The translations under genes were made by a program, and so were the position numbers. This document shows positions 36,084 through 46,562 of a DNA stretch of 64,000 bases, piece after piece. The DNA is taken from the NCBI RefSeq assembly GCF_000023105.1, contig NC_012669.1, forward strand, positions 1 through 64,000. The letters are read 5' to 3'. The number at the start of each line of letters is the position of its first letter. The stretch's first letter is position 1. The notes beneath the pieces are model-generated. The model did no database searches. It was not told the DNA's origin and worked only from the letters and a program-made list of their open reading frames with translations. Source of the DNA: Beutenbergia cavernae DSM 12333 (GTDB lineage Bacteria > Actinomycetota > Actinomycetes > Actinomycetales > Beutenbergiaceae).

Positions 36084-36938
36084 TCAGGCGGCGGGCGGCG
36101 CCGTCGACCCGCGCGGCACGAGGTGCGGCTGCGGCGCCGTGTGCGACACGACCGGCCCGCCTGCGAGCACGTTGAGCACGCAGTCCGCCGCGAGCGCGCC
36201 CATGCCGTGCACGTCCAGGCTCATCACCGACAGTGGCGGGTTCGCCAGCCGGCACAGGGTCGAGTCGTCCCAGGCCAGCAGCGACAGGTTCGCCGGCACG
36301 GCGACGCCCATCTCGGCCGCGACGCCGAGCCCGGCCACGGCCATGACGTCGTTGTCGTAGACGATCGCCGACGGCGTCCCGGCCCGCCCGAGCAGCGACC
36401 GGGTGGCCCGCGCGCCGCCCTCCTCCGTGTAGTCGGACTCGACGACGACGCCGGTCAGCCCCCGCTCGGCGCACTCCTGGCGGAACGTCTCGACCCGGGA
36501 CTGCGTGTGCGCGAGCCCGCTCGGCCCGCTGATCTGCGCGAGCGAGCGGTGGCCGAGACCGGCGAGGTAGGCGACGGCGTCCCGCATCGCGTGCGCGTTG
36601 TCGATCCACACGTTCGTGAACGGCAGGTCCCGGCGCGGTCCCCCGACCACGACGGTCGGGAGGCCGATCTCCGCCAGCACCTCGAGCCGGCGGTCGTCGC
36701 GGCCGAGGTTCGTGACGATGACGGCGTCGACCAGCTGGCCCTCCGCCCACCGGCGGTACGTGGCGATCTCGGCGTCCGCGTCCGGCACCACGTGCAGCAG
36801 CAGGGAGTGGCCTTCGCCCGAGAGGCGGCCTTCGATCCCGGCGATGAGCTCCATGTGGAACGGCTCCACGCCCAGCATCCAGGCCGGGCGCGCCAGGACG
36901 AATCCGACGGCCCCAGCGCCTCGCGTCACGTCGCTCAC
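36084..36938 (-). CDS. LacI-type sugar-sensing protein lacking the HTH domain
   Basis: A 284-aa protein whose whole length is the LacI/GalR ligand-binding domain: it opens almost directly with GAVGFVLARPAWMLGVEPFHMELIAGIE (split about residue 15) and ends with SLLAWDDSTLCRLANPPLSVMSLDV. The roughly 55-residue N-terminal helix-turn-helix and hinge normally in front are absent. The start GTG overlaps the mannosidase stop (GTGA), and the upstream bases code for the mannosidase C-terminus, leaving no room for the missing domain. It may be a ligand-binding modulator rather than a DNA-binding repressor. Confidence 0.85.
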   Translation of the reverse strand: MSDVTRGAGAVGFVLARPAWMLGVEPFHMELIAGIEGRLSGEGHSLLLHVVPDADAEIATYRRWAEGQLVDAVIVTNLGRDDRRLEVLAEIGLPTVVVGGPRRDLPFTNVWIDNAHAMRDAVAYLAGLGHRSLAQISGPSGLAHTQSRVETFRQECAERGLTGVVVESDYTEEGGARATRSLLGRAGTPSAIVYDNDVMAVAGLGVAAEMGVAVPANLSLLAWDDSTLCRLANPPLSVMSLDVHGMGALAADCVLNVLAGGPVVSHTAPQPHLVPRGSTAPPAA

Positions 36939-39430
36939 ACTAGTGCTGACCCGCTTCTCCCCAGGGCGGCTCCGACGACGTCGTTCGCCGTCCGCAGCAC
37001 TGGCGCCGACGTGAGCGCGGCGGAGTCGAGCGCGACGGCGGTCCTCACGTGGAACGTGACGGACTCTCCGGCGGGCAGCGTGACGAGCGCGTCGTCGACG
37101 CTCGCCGCGGGGTCCAGCCGGTCCACGAGCAACGCCACGTCGCGCGTGAGCGAGCGCGCCCGCACCTCCACCCGGTACCCGCCCTCGACGGGCGTGACCT
37201 CGGCGGAGATCGACGCCGGGTCGAGCGCCGCGTCGACGTCCTCGACGAACAGGTGCACCGTGCGCTCGTCGCCGAACCGCACGACCACCGCCTCGGCGGC
37301 GGCGTCCAGCGGCGTACGCAGCGCCGTCGGCAACGGCACGAGCGCCACGGACCGCGGGGCGACGACGACGTCGAACGCCTCCTCGGCGAGGACCTCACCG
37401 GCGAACGTCTCACGGGTCGCGCGTGCGGCGCCCGACCACGGCGCGGCCGTGTCGTTGACGAGCGCGACGACCGGGACGCCGTCGCGCTCGACGACACGCA
37501 CGAGCCGGTCGGCGAACGCATGCCGGAGGGCGAACCACAGGGGCTTGACCCGCTCGTCCGAGTCGACGGCCGCCCAGGACGTCACGGGCCAGCAGTCGTT
37601 GAGCTGCCACACGATCGCGCCGGCGGTGCGCGGCCACCACGAGCGGTAGTGCTCGATCGCGAACGCGACGGCGCGGGCCTGGTTGAGCTGTGTGGCCCAG
37701 TGCCAGTCGGCGAAGTCCTCCGGGACGCCGAGGTGCGGGGCGAGCCCGGCGTCGAGCTTGGCGTTGCCGTCGGCCGCCTTCTGGTGCAGCAGGAACGCGG
37801 CGTCCTCCGTCGACCAGACGCCGTCCGCCGGCCGCACGGCCCGCTCCAGCGTGGCCCACGCCGGCGGACCCTGGAACCCGAACTCGGAGCAGAACCGGGG
37901 GATCTCGGAGGCGTAGTGGGTGTAGTCGAGGCGGTTCCACACCTCCCACTGGTGGTGCGTGCCGTGGTCGGGGTCGTTGGGGTGCCGCTCGTCGAGCGCG
38001 AAGCCGGGTGACGACGGGCTGTTCCACGAGTACGGGCGCGTCGGGTCCAGCTCCGCCACGACGCGCGGCAGCAGCTCCGTCGCGTACCCGTACCCCCACG
38101 TGGCGCCGTCGAGCTCCGCACGCCAGCCCCAGTCGAGGAAGCCCCAGACGTTCTCGTTGCCGCCGTTCCAGACGACGAGGCTCGGGTGCGGAGTCAGGCG
38201 GGCGACGTTCTCACGGGCCTCCGCCTCGAGCTCTCCAGCCAGCGGCTCCTCCTCCGGGTACGCCGCGCACGCCAGGAGGAAGTCCTGCCAGACGAGCACG
38301 CCGCGCTCGTCGCACAGCTCGTAGAAGTCCCGCGACTCGTAGATCCCGCCGCCCCACACGCGCAGCAGGTTGAGGTTCGCGCCGAGCGCCTGGTCGATCC
38401 GGCGCTCGAGGCGCTCGCGGGTGATCCGCGTGAGGAGGTGGTCGTCCGGGATCCAGTTCGCGCCCTTGACGAAGATCGGCGTCCCGTTGACGCGGAGCGT
38501 CCACGGCGTGCCGTGCTCGTCCGGCGTCTCGTCGACGTCGACGGTGCGGAAGCCGATGCGGCGCTGCCAGGTGTCGCGCACCTCGCCGTCGACCAGCTCG
38601 ACGTCGAGCTCGTACAGCGGCTGCTCGCCGTGGCCCACCGGCCACCACAGCTCGGCCTCCGGCGCGGCGATCTCGACGACGGCGGTGCTCGCGTCCGCGG
38701 GGATCGTCACCTCGCGCGCGGCGCCGGCGACGGCGGCCCGGATCGTCAGCGGACCGGCGTCCGTGAGCCCGGACCGCTCGACGTCGACGTGCACGCGCAC
38801 GTACGGGACGCCGTCGAGCCGGATCCCGACCAGCGGCCGGACGCTCGCGAGCCGCGCCACGCGCCAGCGCTCGACGTGCACCGGTCGCCAGAGCCCGGCG
38901 GTCTGGAGGTCCGGCCCCCAGTCCCACCCGAAGCTGCACGCCATCTTGCGCACCATGTTGAGCGGGTGCGGATAGGCGGCCGGGCGCGCGCCCAGCCGGT
39001 CGCGCTCCGCCTCGCCGTAGCTCAGAGCCGAGCGCACGTCGACGACGAGGTCGTGCGCTCCGCCGTCCGCCAGGTCCCGGACGTCGAACCGGTACGACCG
39101 GTGCATGTTCGCCGTGCGGCCGAGCTCGCGGCCGCCGAGGCTCACCGTCGCGACCGTGTCGATCCCGGCGAACACGAGGTCCACGCGCTCGTCGGCCGCG
39201 GCCCCCGCCTCGTCGAACGTCGTCGTGAAGCGCCAGTCGGCGCGGTGCATCCAGGCGACGTCGAGCTCGTGCGTGCCGATGTACGGGTCCGGGATGAGCC
39301 CGGCGTCGAGCAGGGCCGTGTGTGACGTCCCCGGCACGGTGACCGGGATCTCGGCGTCGGCGACGGCGTCGGGCACCTCGGCACCGTGCGCGTGGATCGT
39401 CCAGCCGTCGTGCAGGTCGCGAGAGTGCAA
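36935..39430 (-). CDS. Glycoside hydrolase family 2, beta-mannosidase type
   Basis: An 831-aa cytosolic enzyme that probably releases mannose from the non-reducing end of beta-mannosides. It shows the GH2 order: an N-terminal jelly-roll (DGWTIHAHGAEVPDAVADAEI), an Ig-like domain, a TIM barrel with the acid/base E426 in WNGGNEN and the nucleophile E516 in FCSEFGFQGP, and C-terminal beta domains. The MHRADWRF and WGGGIYESRDFYELCD stretches fit beta-mannosidases better than beta-galactosidases. No signal peptide. The start is TTG 39430, after GGAG; there is no ATG or GTG nearby. Followed by a translationally coupled HTH-less LacI-type gene and divergent from an oligosaccharide importer. Confidence 0.88.
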   Translation of the reverse strand: MHSRDLHDGWTIHAHGAEVPDAVADAEIPVTVPGTSHTALLDAGLIPDPYIGTHELDVAWMHRADWRFTTTFDEAGAAADERVDLVFAGIDTVATVSLGGRELGRTANMHRSYRFDVRDLADGGAHDLVVDVRSALSYGEAERDRLGARPAAYPHPLNMVRKMACSFGWDWGPDLQTAGLWRPVHVERWRVARLASVRPLVGIRLDGVPYVRVHVDVERSGLTDAGPLTIRAAVAGAAREVTIPADASTAVVEIAAPEAELWWPVGHGEQPLYELDVELVDGEVRDTWQRRIGFRTVDVDETPDEHGTPWTLRVNGTPIFVKGANWIPDDHLLTRITRERLERRIDQALGANLNLLRVWGGGIYESRDFYELCDERGVLVWQDFLLACAAYPEEEPLAGELEAEARENVARLTPHPSLVVWNGGNENVWGFLDWGWRAELDGATWGYGYATELLPRVVAELDPTRPYSWNSPSSPGFALDERHPNDPDHGTHHQWEVWNRLDYTHYASEIPRFCSEFGFQGPPAWATLERAVRPADGVWSTEDAAFLLHQKAADGNAKLDAGLAPHLGVPEDFADWHWATQLNQARAVAFAIEHYRSWWPRTAGAIVWQLNDCWPVTSWAAVDSDERVKPLWFALRHAFADRLVRVVERDGVPVVALVNDTAAPWSGAARATRETFAGEVLAEEAFDVVVAPRSVALVPLPTALRTPLDAAAEAVVVRFGDERTVHLFVEDVDAALDPASISAEVTPVEGGYRVEVRARSLTRDVALLVDRLDPAASVDDALVTLPAGESVTFHVRTAVALDSAALTSAPVLRTANDVVGAALGRSGSALV

Positions 39431-39797
39431 GGGTGCTCCAGGATGCGTGGTGTGGCGGCGTCGCCACGGTAGTCGCTGCGGTCGGGCCTGTGCTCGGAGA
39501 TTCTTAGGGCTCCGAACGAAGCGCGTCAACTCAGAGGCGTGGCCGGGACCAGCGAGCGGCTGCCCCAGACGCGCCGACTCCTGGCCCGCGATCGGGCGAT
39601 CCGTTGCGGTAGCGCGCTCCGAGCGCGACGGACCCGCACGCCCGGTGGAGGGGTGCTTCGTTCCGGCTCGATCCGCTGACGGCTCTTGACGCGTCTAACT
39701 TCGCTCGACTACAAAAGTCCTGCGTCGATCCCGCCAGCGCAGGTGGACGCGCCCCATCGCCATGACGTAGTGGCGATCCGACCGAGGGAAGTCAACG
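39431..39797. promoter_or_regulatory. Divergent control region of the mannoside locus
   Basis: The 367-base gap serves the mannosidase (minus) and the importer (plus). TTGACGCGTCTAAC at 39686-39699 contains the perfect palindrome GACGCGTC, about 100 bases before the importer gene. Facing the other way, GTTGACGCGCTTC (reverse strand of 39518-39530) shares the half-site TTGACGCG and lies about 90 bases before the mannosidase start. These look like two sites for one regulator. No gene is seen in the gap. The importer ribosome-binding site is GAGGGAAG near 39782. Confidence 0.6.
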
Positions 39798-41504
39798 ATG
39801 AGCTTTCGGACCCGGCGCCGCTATCGGCGTCCAGCACTCCTGGCGGGCGCGGCCGTCGCCGCGATCGCCCTCGGCCTCACGGCCTGCTCCTCCGGCGAGG
39901 ACCCGGAAGGCGACGCGTCCGGCGACACCGGTGACGACGGCGCCACGACGTCGATCAGCGTCGCCTTCGGCGAGATCATCGAGAACTGGAACCCGTTCTC
40001 GCCCACGGCGCTGCAGCCCACGCGCGGCGTCATCTTCGAGACGCTGTACTGGTACAACCTGGCGTCCGAGGCCGACCCGACGGAGATGCTCGGCGCGGGC
40101 TTCGAGTGGAACGAGGACGGCACCCAGCTGACCATCACGACGCGTGAGGACGTCCAGTGGTCCGACGGCGCGCCGTTCACCGCGAACGACGTCGCGTTCA
40201 CGTTCAACCTGATCGCCGAGACGCCGGAGCTCAACACCTCGGGCACGGCCGCCACCGCCGAGGTGGTCGACGACACCACCGTGGTGCTCACGTTCCCCGA
40301 GACGTCGTTCATGCAGGAGCCGAGCATCCTCGGCAACACGGCCATCGTGCCGGAGCACATCTGGTCCCAGATCACCGACCCGACCACGAACGTCAACTCC
40401 GACGCGATCGGGACCGGTCCGTTCACCCTGTCCGAGTTCTCCACGCAGAGCTTCGTCCTGACGGCCAACGAGAACTACTGGAACGGCGCCCCCGCTGTCG
40501 ACGAGGTGCGCTACATCCCGCTCGAGTCGGCCGACGCGAACGCCGCCGCGCTCGTGGCCGGCGAGATCGACTGGATGAGCGCCTTCATCCCCGGGCTCGA
40601 GCAGCTGCTCACCGACGACGAGACCCTGAGCTACGTCAACACCCCGGCGCTGACGGCGTCGATCTTCACCTGCTCGAACGCCGACCTCGGCTGCACGGGA
40701 CCGCAGACCGATCCGGCCGTGCGCCAGGCCATCTACTGGGCCATCGACCGTACCCAGCTCAACGAGCTGGCCGGGGGCGGATTCGCCGAGACGGCGTCGC
40801 CCACGCTGCTCATCCCCGCGCGTGACGAGTCCTGGATCGCCGACGGCGAGAACGTCACCACCCCCGAGGGCGCTGACGTGGACCAGGCCAACCAGATCCT
40901 CGACGACGCCGGCTGGGTGCTCGGCTCCGACGGCATCCGGGAGAAGGACGGCGAGCGGTTGTCGATGACGATCCAGACCGTCTCGGGCTGGAGCGACTTC
41001 ATCTCGCTCAACGACGCGATGACGCAGCAGCTCGCCGAGGTCGGCATCGAGCTTCAGCCGACGCAGGTCGCGTGGAACGAGTGGAACAACAACCAGACCA
41101 TGGGGACGTTCCAGCTCTCGCTCGACTCGATCGGGCTCGGCGCCTCGAGCAACCCGTACTTCACCTACAACGGGAAGTACCACACGGCGAACACGCTCCC
41201 GGTGGGAGAGGGAGCGATCGGCGGAAACTCCGCCCGGTACTCCAACCCCGTCGTGGACGAGGCGCTGGACGCTGCCGCGCGGACGGCGGACGAGGCCGAG
41301 CAGGCCGAGCAGTACGCGATCGTCCAGACCGAGATCGTGCGCGACCTGCCGTACATCCCGATCTACGTGAACTCGATGCTCACGGAGTTCAACACCTCCC
41401 GCGCCACGGGCTGGCCGACCGACGACGACCGGTACGCGATGCCGGCCACGTGGAAGGCCTGGGACAACGGGATCGTCCTGCACCGGATCGTCCCCGCCGA
41501 GTGA
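39798..41504 (+). CDS. ABC transporter substrate-binding lipoprotein, family 5
   Basis: A 568-aa extracellular binding protein of the oligopeptide/cellobiose type (SBP_bac_5). The leader has RRRYRRP, a hydrophobic core and the lipobox LTAC near residue 31, then a Gly/Asp/Glu-rich spacer. The mature part contains the family signature ISVAFGEIIENWNPF, SDGAPFTANDVAFTFNLI, GTGPFTL and VRQAIYWAIDR. Members of this family also carry plant oligosaccharides; the divergent beta-mannosidase suggests beta-manno-oligosaccharides. It heads a five-gene importer set and is followed by a hairpin that may boost its expression over the permeases. Confidence 0.92.
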   Translation: MSFRTRRRYRRPALLAGAAVAAIALGLTACSSGEDPEGDASGDTGDDGATTSISVAFGEIIENWNPFSPTALQPTRGVIFETLYWYNLASEADPTEMLGAGFEWNEDGTQLTITTREDVQWSDGAPFTANDVAFTFNLIAETPELNTSGTAATAEVVDDTTVVLTFPETSFMQEPSILGNTAIVPEHIWSQITDPTTNVNSDAIGTGPFTLSEFSTQSFVLTANENYWNGAPAVDEVRYIPLESADANAAALVAGEIDWMSAFIPGLEQLLTDDETLSYVNTPALTASIFTCSNADLGCTGPQTDPAVRQAIYWAIDRTQLNELAGGGFAETASPTLLIPARDESWIADGENVTTPEGADVDQANQILDDAGWVLGSDGIREKDGERLSMTIQTVSGWSDFISLNDAMTQQLAEVGIELQPTQVAWNEWNNNQTMGTFQLSLDSIGLGASSNPYFTYNGKYHTANTLPVGEGAIGGNSARYSNPVVDEALDAAARTADEAEQAEQYAIVQTEIVRDLPYIPIYVNSMLTEFNTSRATGWPTDDDRYAMPATWKAWDNGIVLHRIVPAE

Positions 41505-41528
41505 CGCACGGCCGAGAGCCCGGACGGC

Positions 41529-41560
41529 GCCGGCTCGCTCGCACAGCGCGGCGAGCCGGC
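41529..41560 (+). terminator. Hairpin between binding protein and permease genes
   Basis: GCCGGCTCGC (41529-41538) and GCGAGCCGGC (41551-41560) form a perfect 10-bp stem with a 12-base loop, 24 bases after the binding-protein stop. It may be a partial terminator or mRNA-stabilising structure giving more binding protein than permease. Confidence 0.45.
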
Positions 41561-41613
41561 ACCGCCCGGCGGCCGCCGTCGTCCGCCCCTGACGCGACGA
41601 GAAGGACTCGCCC

Positions 41614-42603
41614 GTGAGATATCTCCTGCAGAAGCTCGGCTTCTACGTCATCGCCCTGTGGGCGGCCCTGACGCTCAACTTCTTCCTGCCCCGCTGGATG
41701 CCGGGCAACCCGGTCGACATCCTGGTGTCGAAGCTCGCGCAGCGCGGCGAGGTGACGCCCGCAACCCGCCAGGCGATCGCGCTCCTCCTCGGGATGGACG
41801 AGGAGAAGCCGCTGTGGGAGCAGTACATCGGGTACCTCCAGCAGGTCTTCAGCGGTGACCTGGGCGTGTCCGTGGCGTTCTTCCCGACGCCGGTGAGCGA
41901 GGTGATCGCGCAGACGATCCCCTGGACGATCGGCCTCGTCGGCATCTCGACGTTGCTGTCCTTCATCCTCGGCGTCGGCCTCGGGATGATCGCCGGCTGG
42001 AAGCGCGGCTCCTGGATCGACAACCTGATCCCCGCCACCACGCTCCTGCAGTCCGTGCCGTACTTCTGGCTCGCGCTCGTCCTGCTCTTCCTGTTCGGCA
42101 GCGTGTGGCAGATCTTCCCGCTCTACGGCGGCTACGACGTCACGTCCACCTCACCCGCGTTCAGCTGGGAGTTCCTCAGCTCGATCGTCTACTACGGGAC
42201 CCTGCCGGCGCTGACGATCGTCGTCTCGTCGATCGGCGGCTGGATGCTCGGGATGCGCAACATGATGGTCTCGACGATGTCGGAGGACTACATCCTCACC
42301 GCCGAGGCCAAAGGGCTGCGGTCGTCCCGGATCCGGTTCACGTACGCGGCGCGCAACGCCGTCCTGCCGTCGGTGGCCGGGTTCGCGATCTCGCTCGGGT
42401 TCGTCGTCGCCGGCTCCGTGGTGACGGAGTCGGTGTTCTCCTACCCCGGGATCGGATCCGCCCTCATCTCGTCCGTGAACAACGCGGACTACGCGCTCAT
42501 GCAGGGCATCTTCCTCGTCATCACGCTCTCGGTGCTCGGCGCGAACCTGCTCGTCGACCTTCTCTACTCCGTCATCGACCCGCGCACGCGGGCGCGCGCC
42601 TAG
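41614..42603 (+). CDS. ABC transporter permease (DppB/OppB type)
   Basis: A 329-aa inner-membrane permease with six membrane segments. The N-terminal MRYLLQKLGFYVIALWAALTLNFFLPR (split near residue 12) is typical of DppB/OppB proteins, and the EAA-like loop reads DYILTAEAKGLRSSRIRFTYAARNAVLPS. It forms a heterodimer with the next permease. GTG 41614 follows AGAAGGA. Part of the importer whose substrate is probably a beta-mannoside oligosaccharide by context. Confidence 0.93.
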   Translation: MRYLLQKLGFYVIALWAALTLNFFLPRWMPGNPVDILVSKLAQRGEVTPATRQAIALLLGMDEEKPLWEQYIGYLQQVFSGDLGVSVAFFPTPVSEVIAQTIPWTIGLVGISTLLSFILGVGLGMIAGWKRGSWIDNLIPATTLLQSVPYFWLALVLLFLFGSVWQIFPLYGGYDVTSTSPAFSWEFLSSIVYYGTLPALTIVVSSIGGWMLGMRNMMVSTMSEDYILTAEAKGLRSSRIRFTYAARNAVLPSVAGFAISLGFVVAGSVVTESVFSYPGIGSALISSVNNADYALMQGIFLVITLSVLGANLLVDLLYSVIDPRTRARA

Positions 42604-42613
42604 GAGGCCTCCC

Positions 42614-43572
42614 GTGTCGATCGCCACCCAGGACCCGGAGCTCGCCGCCGCCGAGGCGGCCGCGCTCCCGCGCAAGAAGGCGCGCATCCTTCCGCCGATG
42701 ACGCCGAAGCTCGCCGTCGGCCTCGTCATCGCCGGCCTCATCACGATCTTCGGGCTCGTCGGGCCGTGGTTCGTGGGCGACCCGTCCACCGTCAACGACG
42801 TCGGCCTCGCGCCGCCGTCGTCGGAGTTCTGGCTCGGGACGACGCAGACGGGCCAGGACGTGTTCGCCCAGCTCGCCTACGCCACCCGCGGTTCCCTGAT
42901 CATCGGCGTGATCGTGGGAGCCCTGACGCTTGTGATGTCGGCGTTCTTCGGCGTGGTCGGAGCGTTCGCCGGCGGCTGGACGGACGAGGCCTTCTCCCTC
43001 GTCACCAACGTGATGCTCGTGATCCCCGGCCTGCCGCTCGTCATCGTCATCTCGAGCTACGTGAGCGAGAAGAGCGTGCTGCTCGTCGCCGTCGTCCTCG
43101 CACTGACCAGCTGGGCCGGGTCGGCTCGCGTGCTGCGCGGCTTCACGCTCAGCGTGCGGAACCGGGACTACGTGCTCGCCGCCCGCGTCAGCGGCGAACC
43201 GTCCTGGCGCATCCTCGCCGTCGAGATCCTGCCCAACCTCATCCCGCTGCTCGCCTCCCAGGTGGTGTTCGCCGTCATCTTCGGGATCCTCGGCGAGGCC
43301 GGGCTGTCGTTCCTGGGGCTCGGCGCCACCGGGTCGTTCACGTGGGGGACGATGCTGTACTACGCGCAGAACGGCCTCGCGCTCCGCCTCGGCGCCTGGT
43401 GGTGGTTCGTGCCACCGGGCCTCCTGCTCGCCGTGTTCGGCGCGGCCCTGTCGCTCATCAACTTCTCGATCGACACGATCATCAACCCGAAGCTCCGGGA
43501 CTCGACACGTGAGGTCCGCAAGGGGTGGCGCATGACGCGGCAGCAGCTGCGCAAGGCCGAGGAGGAGGTCGT

Positions 43573-43576
<4 letters not shown>
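42614..43576 (+). CDS. ABC transporter permease (DppC/OppC type)
   Basis: A 320-aa permease of the DppC/OppC type: a cytoplasmic N-terminus, then six membrane segments, with the characteristic WLGTTQTGQDVFAQLAYATRGSL region and the coupling loop RDYVLAARVSGEPSWRILAVEILPNLIP. GTG 42614 follows AGGAGG and lies 10 bases after the first permease. Its stop overlaps the next ATPase start (ATGA). It has an unusually long basic C-terminal tail (RKGWRMTRQQLRKAEEEVV). Confidence 0.93.
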
Positions 43577-44444
<868 letters not shown>

Positions 44445-44448
<4 letters not shown>

Positions 44449-45248
44449 CCACGCTCGACCTGCGCAACGTCGTCAAGACCTATCGGCTGCGGCACGGGCT
44501 GCGGCACACGGACCTGCGCGCCGTCGACGACGTCAGCTTCACTCTCGAACCGGGCCGGACGACGGCGCTCGTCGGTCAGTCCGGGAGCGGCAAGTCGACC
44601 GTGGCGAAGCTGCTGCTGCAGCTCGAGCGGCCGACGTCGGGCGAGATTCTCGTCGACGGCGTCTCGCTCCACGGGTCACGGGCGGCGACGAAGGCGTACC
44701 GCAGCGCCGTGCAGATGGTGTTCCAGGACCCGTTCGCGTCGCTGAACCCGTATCACTCGGTCGCACACCACCTCGCCCGGCCCGTGAAGCTGCACCACCC
44801 CGGGCTCACGGGCGCGCAGGTGGAGGAGCGGGTGCTCTCGCTCCTGAGCCGGGTGCGGCTCGACCCGCCGGAGGAGTTCGCGCGGAGACGTCCGCACGAG
44901 CTGTCGGGCGGGCAGCGGCAGCGGGTCGCGATCGCGCGGGCGCTCGCACCCGGTCCGGGCATCCTCATCGCGGACGAGCCGGTGTCGATGCTCGACGTGT
45001 CGATCCGGCTCGGCATCCTCAACCTGCTGTCCGAGCTGCAGCGCGAGGAGAATCTCGGCGTCCTGTACATCACGCACGACCTCGCGACCGCGCGGCACTT
45101 CTCCGACGAGATCCTCGTGATGTACCGCGGGGTGATCGTCGAGCGCGGCCCCGCCGACGACGTCATCCTCAACCCCCAGCACGAGTACACGAAGCTCCTG
45201 CGGGAGGCGGCTCCCGACCCGGAGCGACGCCTGCGCGAGCTGGCATAG
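44445..45248 (+). CDS. ABC transporter ATP-binding protein (DppF/OppF type)
   Basis: A 267-aa ATPase forming a heterodimer with the preceding one. Walker A GQSGSGKST, Q-loop VFQDPFASLNPYHSV, signature LSGGQRQR, Walker B LIADEPVSMLDVSIR and ITHDLATARH are intact. The C-terminus (NPQHEYTKLLREAAPDPERR) is the short OppF form. ATG 44445 overlaps the previous stop. The ROK regulator begins 6 bases after its stop and is probably in the same transcript. Confidence 0.94.
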
Positions 45249-45254
45249 GCGAGG

Positions 45255-46520
45255 ATGACCCGGGTGAGCACGGAGAGCGCCGGCGCGCAGCAGACGCGGA
45301 GCCGGTCGGCGATCCTCGACGTCGTCCGGGCGGCGGGGACGATCAGTCGCGTCGAGCTGACGCGCGCCACCGGGCTCACCGGGGCGACGGTCTCGACGGT
45401 CGTGCGGCGCCTCATCGACGAGGGGCTCATCGTCGAGGTCGGCCGCGCGGAGTCGACCGGCGGGAAGCCCCGCACCCTGCTGCGGCTGGAGCCCCGCGCC
45501 CGGTTCGCCGTCGGCGTCCATCTCGACGTCGCCGGCATCACCTACGTGCTCGCGAACCTCGGGGGCGGGGTCGTGGCGCGGTGGCGCACGGCCGGGACGG
45601 CGGGCGACGGCCCTGAGGACGTCGTCGCGCGCGTCGTGGCCGAGATCGGCGACATGTTCTCGCGCGTCGGGGTGGAGAAGGACCGCCTGCTGGGCGTCGG
45701 GCTCGTCGGGCCGGGGCCGCTGTCCGGCGGCACCGCCGTGACGTGGGTGGCGGACCCGGCGTCGTCGGGGATGGCGCCGTTCCCGTTCGGCGAGGCGATC
45801 GAGGCCGCGCTCGACATGCCGGTGCTGCTCGACAACGACGCGACGGCGGCCGCGGTCGGCGAGTACTGGGCGGGCGGGATCGAGTCGACGTCGGCGCTCG
45901 GTGCGCTCTACATGGGCGCCGGGATCGGCGGCGGCGTGGTCGTGGGGGGCGTCGCGTTCCGCGGGGCGAGCTCCAACGCCGCCGAGATCGGGCACGTGTG
46001 CGTGGACCTCGCGGGCCCGGAGTGCTGGTGCGGGGCGCGGGGGTGCGTCGAGGCGGTCGCCGGACCGGCCGCCGTCGTGGCCGCCGCCCGCGCCCGGGGT
46101 GTGGACCTCGGGCCGGCCGGCCGCCCCGCCGCCGAGGACTTCGCGACCCTCGCCCGCGCCGCTCTGCGCGGCGACGCCGTCGCCTCCTCCATCCTCGAGT
46201 TCTCGGCCCGGTACGTGGCCGTGGCGGCGCAGACGTTCGCGAACCTCATGGACCTCGACCTCATCGTGCTCACCGGCCCGGCGTTCGGGATCGCCGGGTC
46301 CCTGTACCTGCCGGTCGTCACCGAGCACCTCGAGCGGGCGTTCTTCGCGCGGGACAGCCACCCCGTCCACGTGCGGATCTCCTCGAGCGCGCACGAGGCG
46401 GCGGCCATCGGCGCGGCCGCGCTCGTGCTGCAGAGCGAGCTCGCGCCGCGCCCCACCACCGTGCGGATGCCGGCGGAGCGGCACGTCGCGTCCGTGGCTG
46501 TGCCGGCGCCCGGCGCCTGA
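45255..46520 (+). CDS. ROK family transcriptional regulator
   Basis: A 421-aa NagC/Mlc-like protein: an N-terminal winged helix-turn-helix (SRSAILDVVRAAGTISRVELTRATGLTGATVSTVV, about residues 15-50) followed by a ROK sugar-kinase-like domain with the zinc motif GHVCVDLAGPECWCGARGCVE (residues about 250-270). The DNDATAAAVGE motif includes the catalytic-type aspartate. ROK regulators sense sugars or sugar phosphates. It closes the importer operon and is the best candidate to bind the paired TTGACGCG sites at 39.5-39.7 kb, since the LacI-type protein of the locus has no DNA-binding domain. Confidence 0.92.
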   Translation: MTRVSTESAGAQQTRSRSAILDVVRAAGTISRVELTRATGLTGATVSTVVRRLIDEGLIVEVGRAESTGGKPRTLLRLEPRARFAVGVHLDVAGITYVLANLGGGVVARWRTAGTAGDGPEDVVARVVAEIGDMFSRVGVEKDRLLGVGLVGPGPLSGGTAVTWVADPASSGMAPFPFGEAIEAALDMPVLLDNDATAAAVGEYWAGGIESTSALGALYMGAGIGGGVVVGGVAFRGASSNAAEIGHVCVDLAGPECWCGARGCVEAVAGPAAVVAAARARGVDLGPAGRPAAEDFATLARAALRGDAVASSILEFSARYVAVAAQTFANLMDLDLIVLTGPAFGIAGSLYLPVVTEHLERAFFARDSHPVHVRISSSAHEAAAIGAAALVLQSELAPRPTTVRMPAERHVASVAVPAPGA

Positions 46521-46562
46521 CCTCTGGGGGCGTGTGGAAGACGACGGCCGCGCCGCCGGTCG

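Noticed and set aside
36935-37100. Lost helix-turn-helix of the LacI-type protein through a frameshift
   Set aside because: The bases upstream of its GTG encode the mannosidase C-terminus in an intact frame, and the other minus-strand frames show no LacI helix-turn-helix motif.
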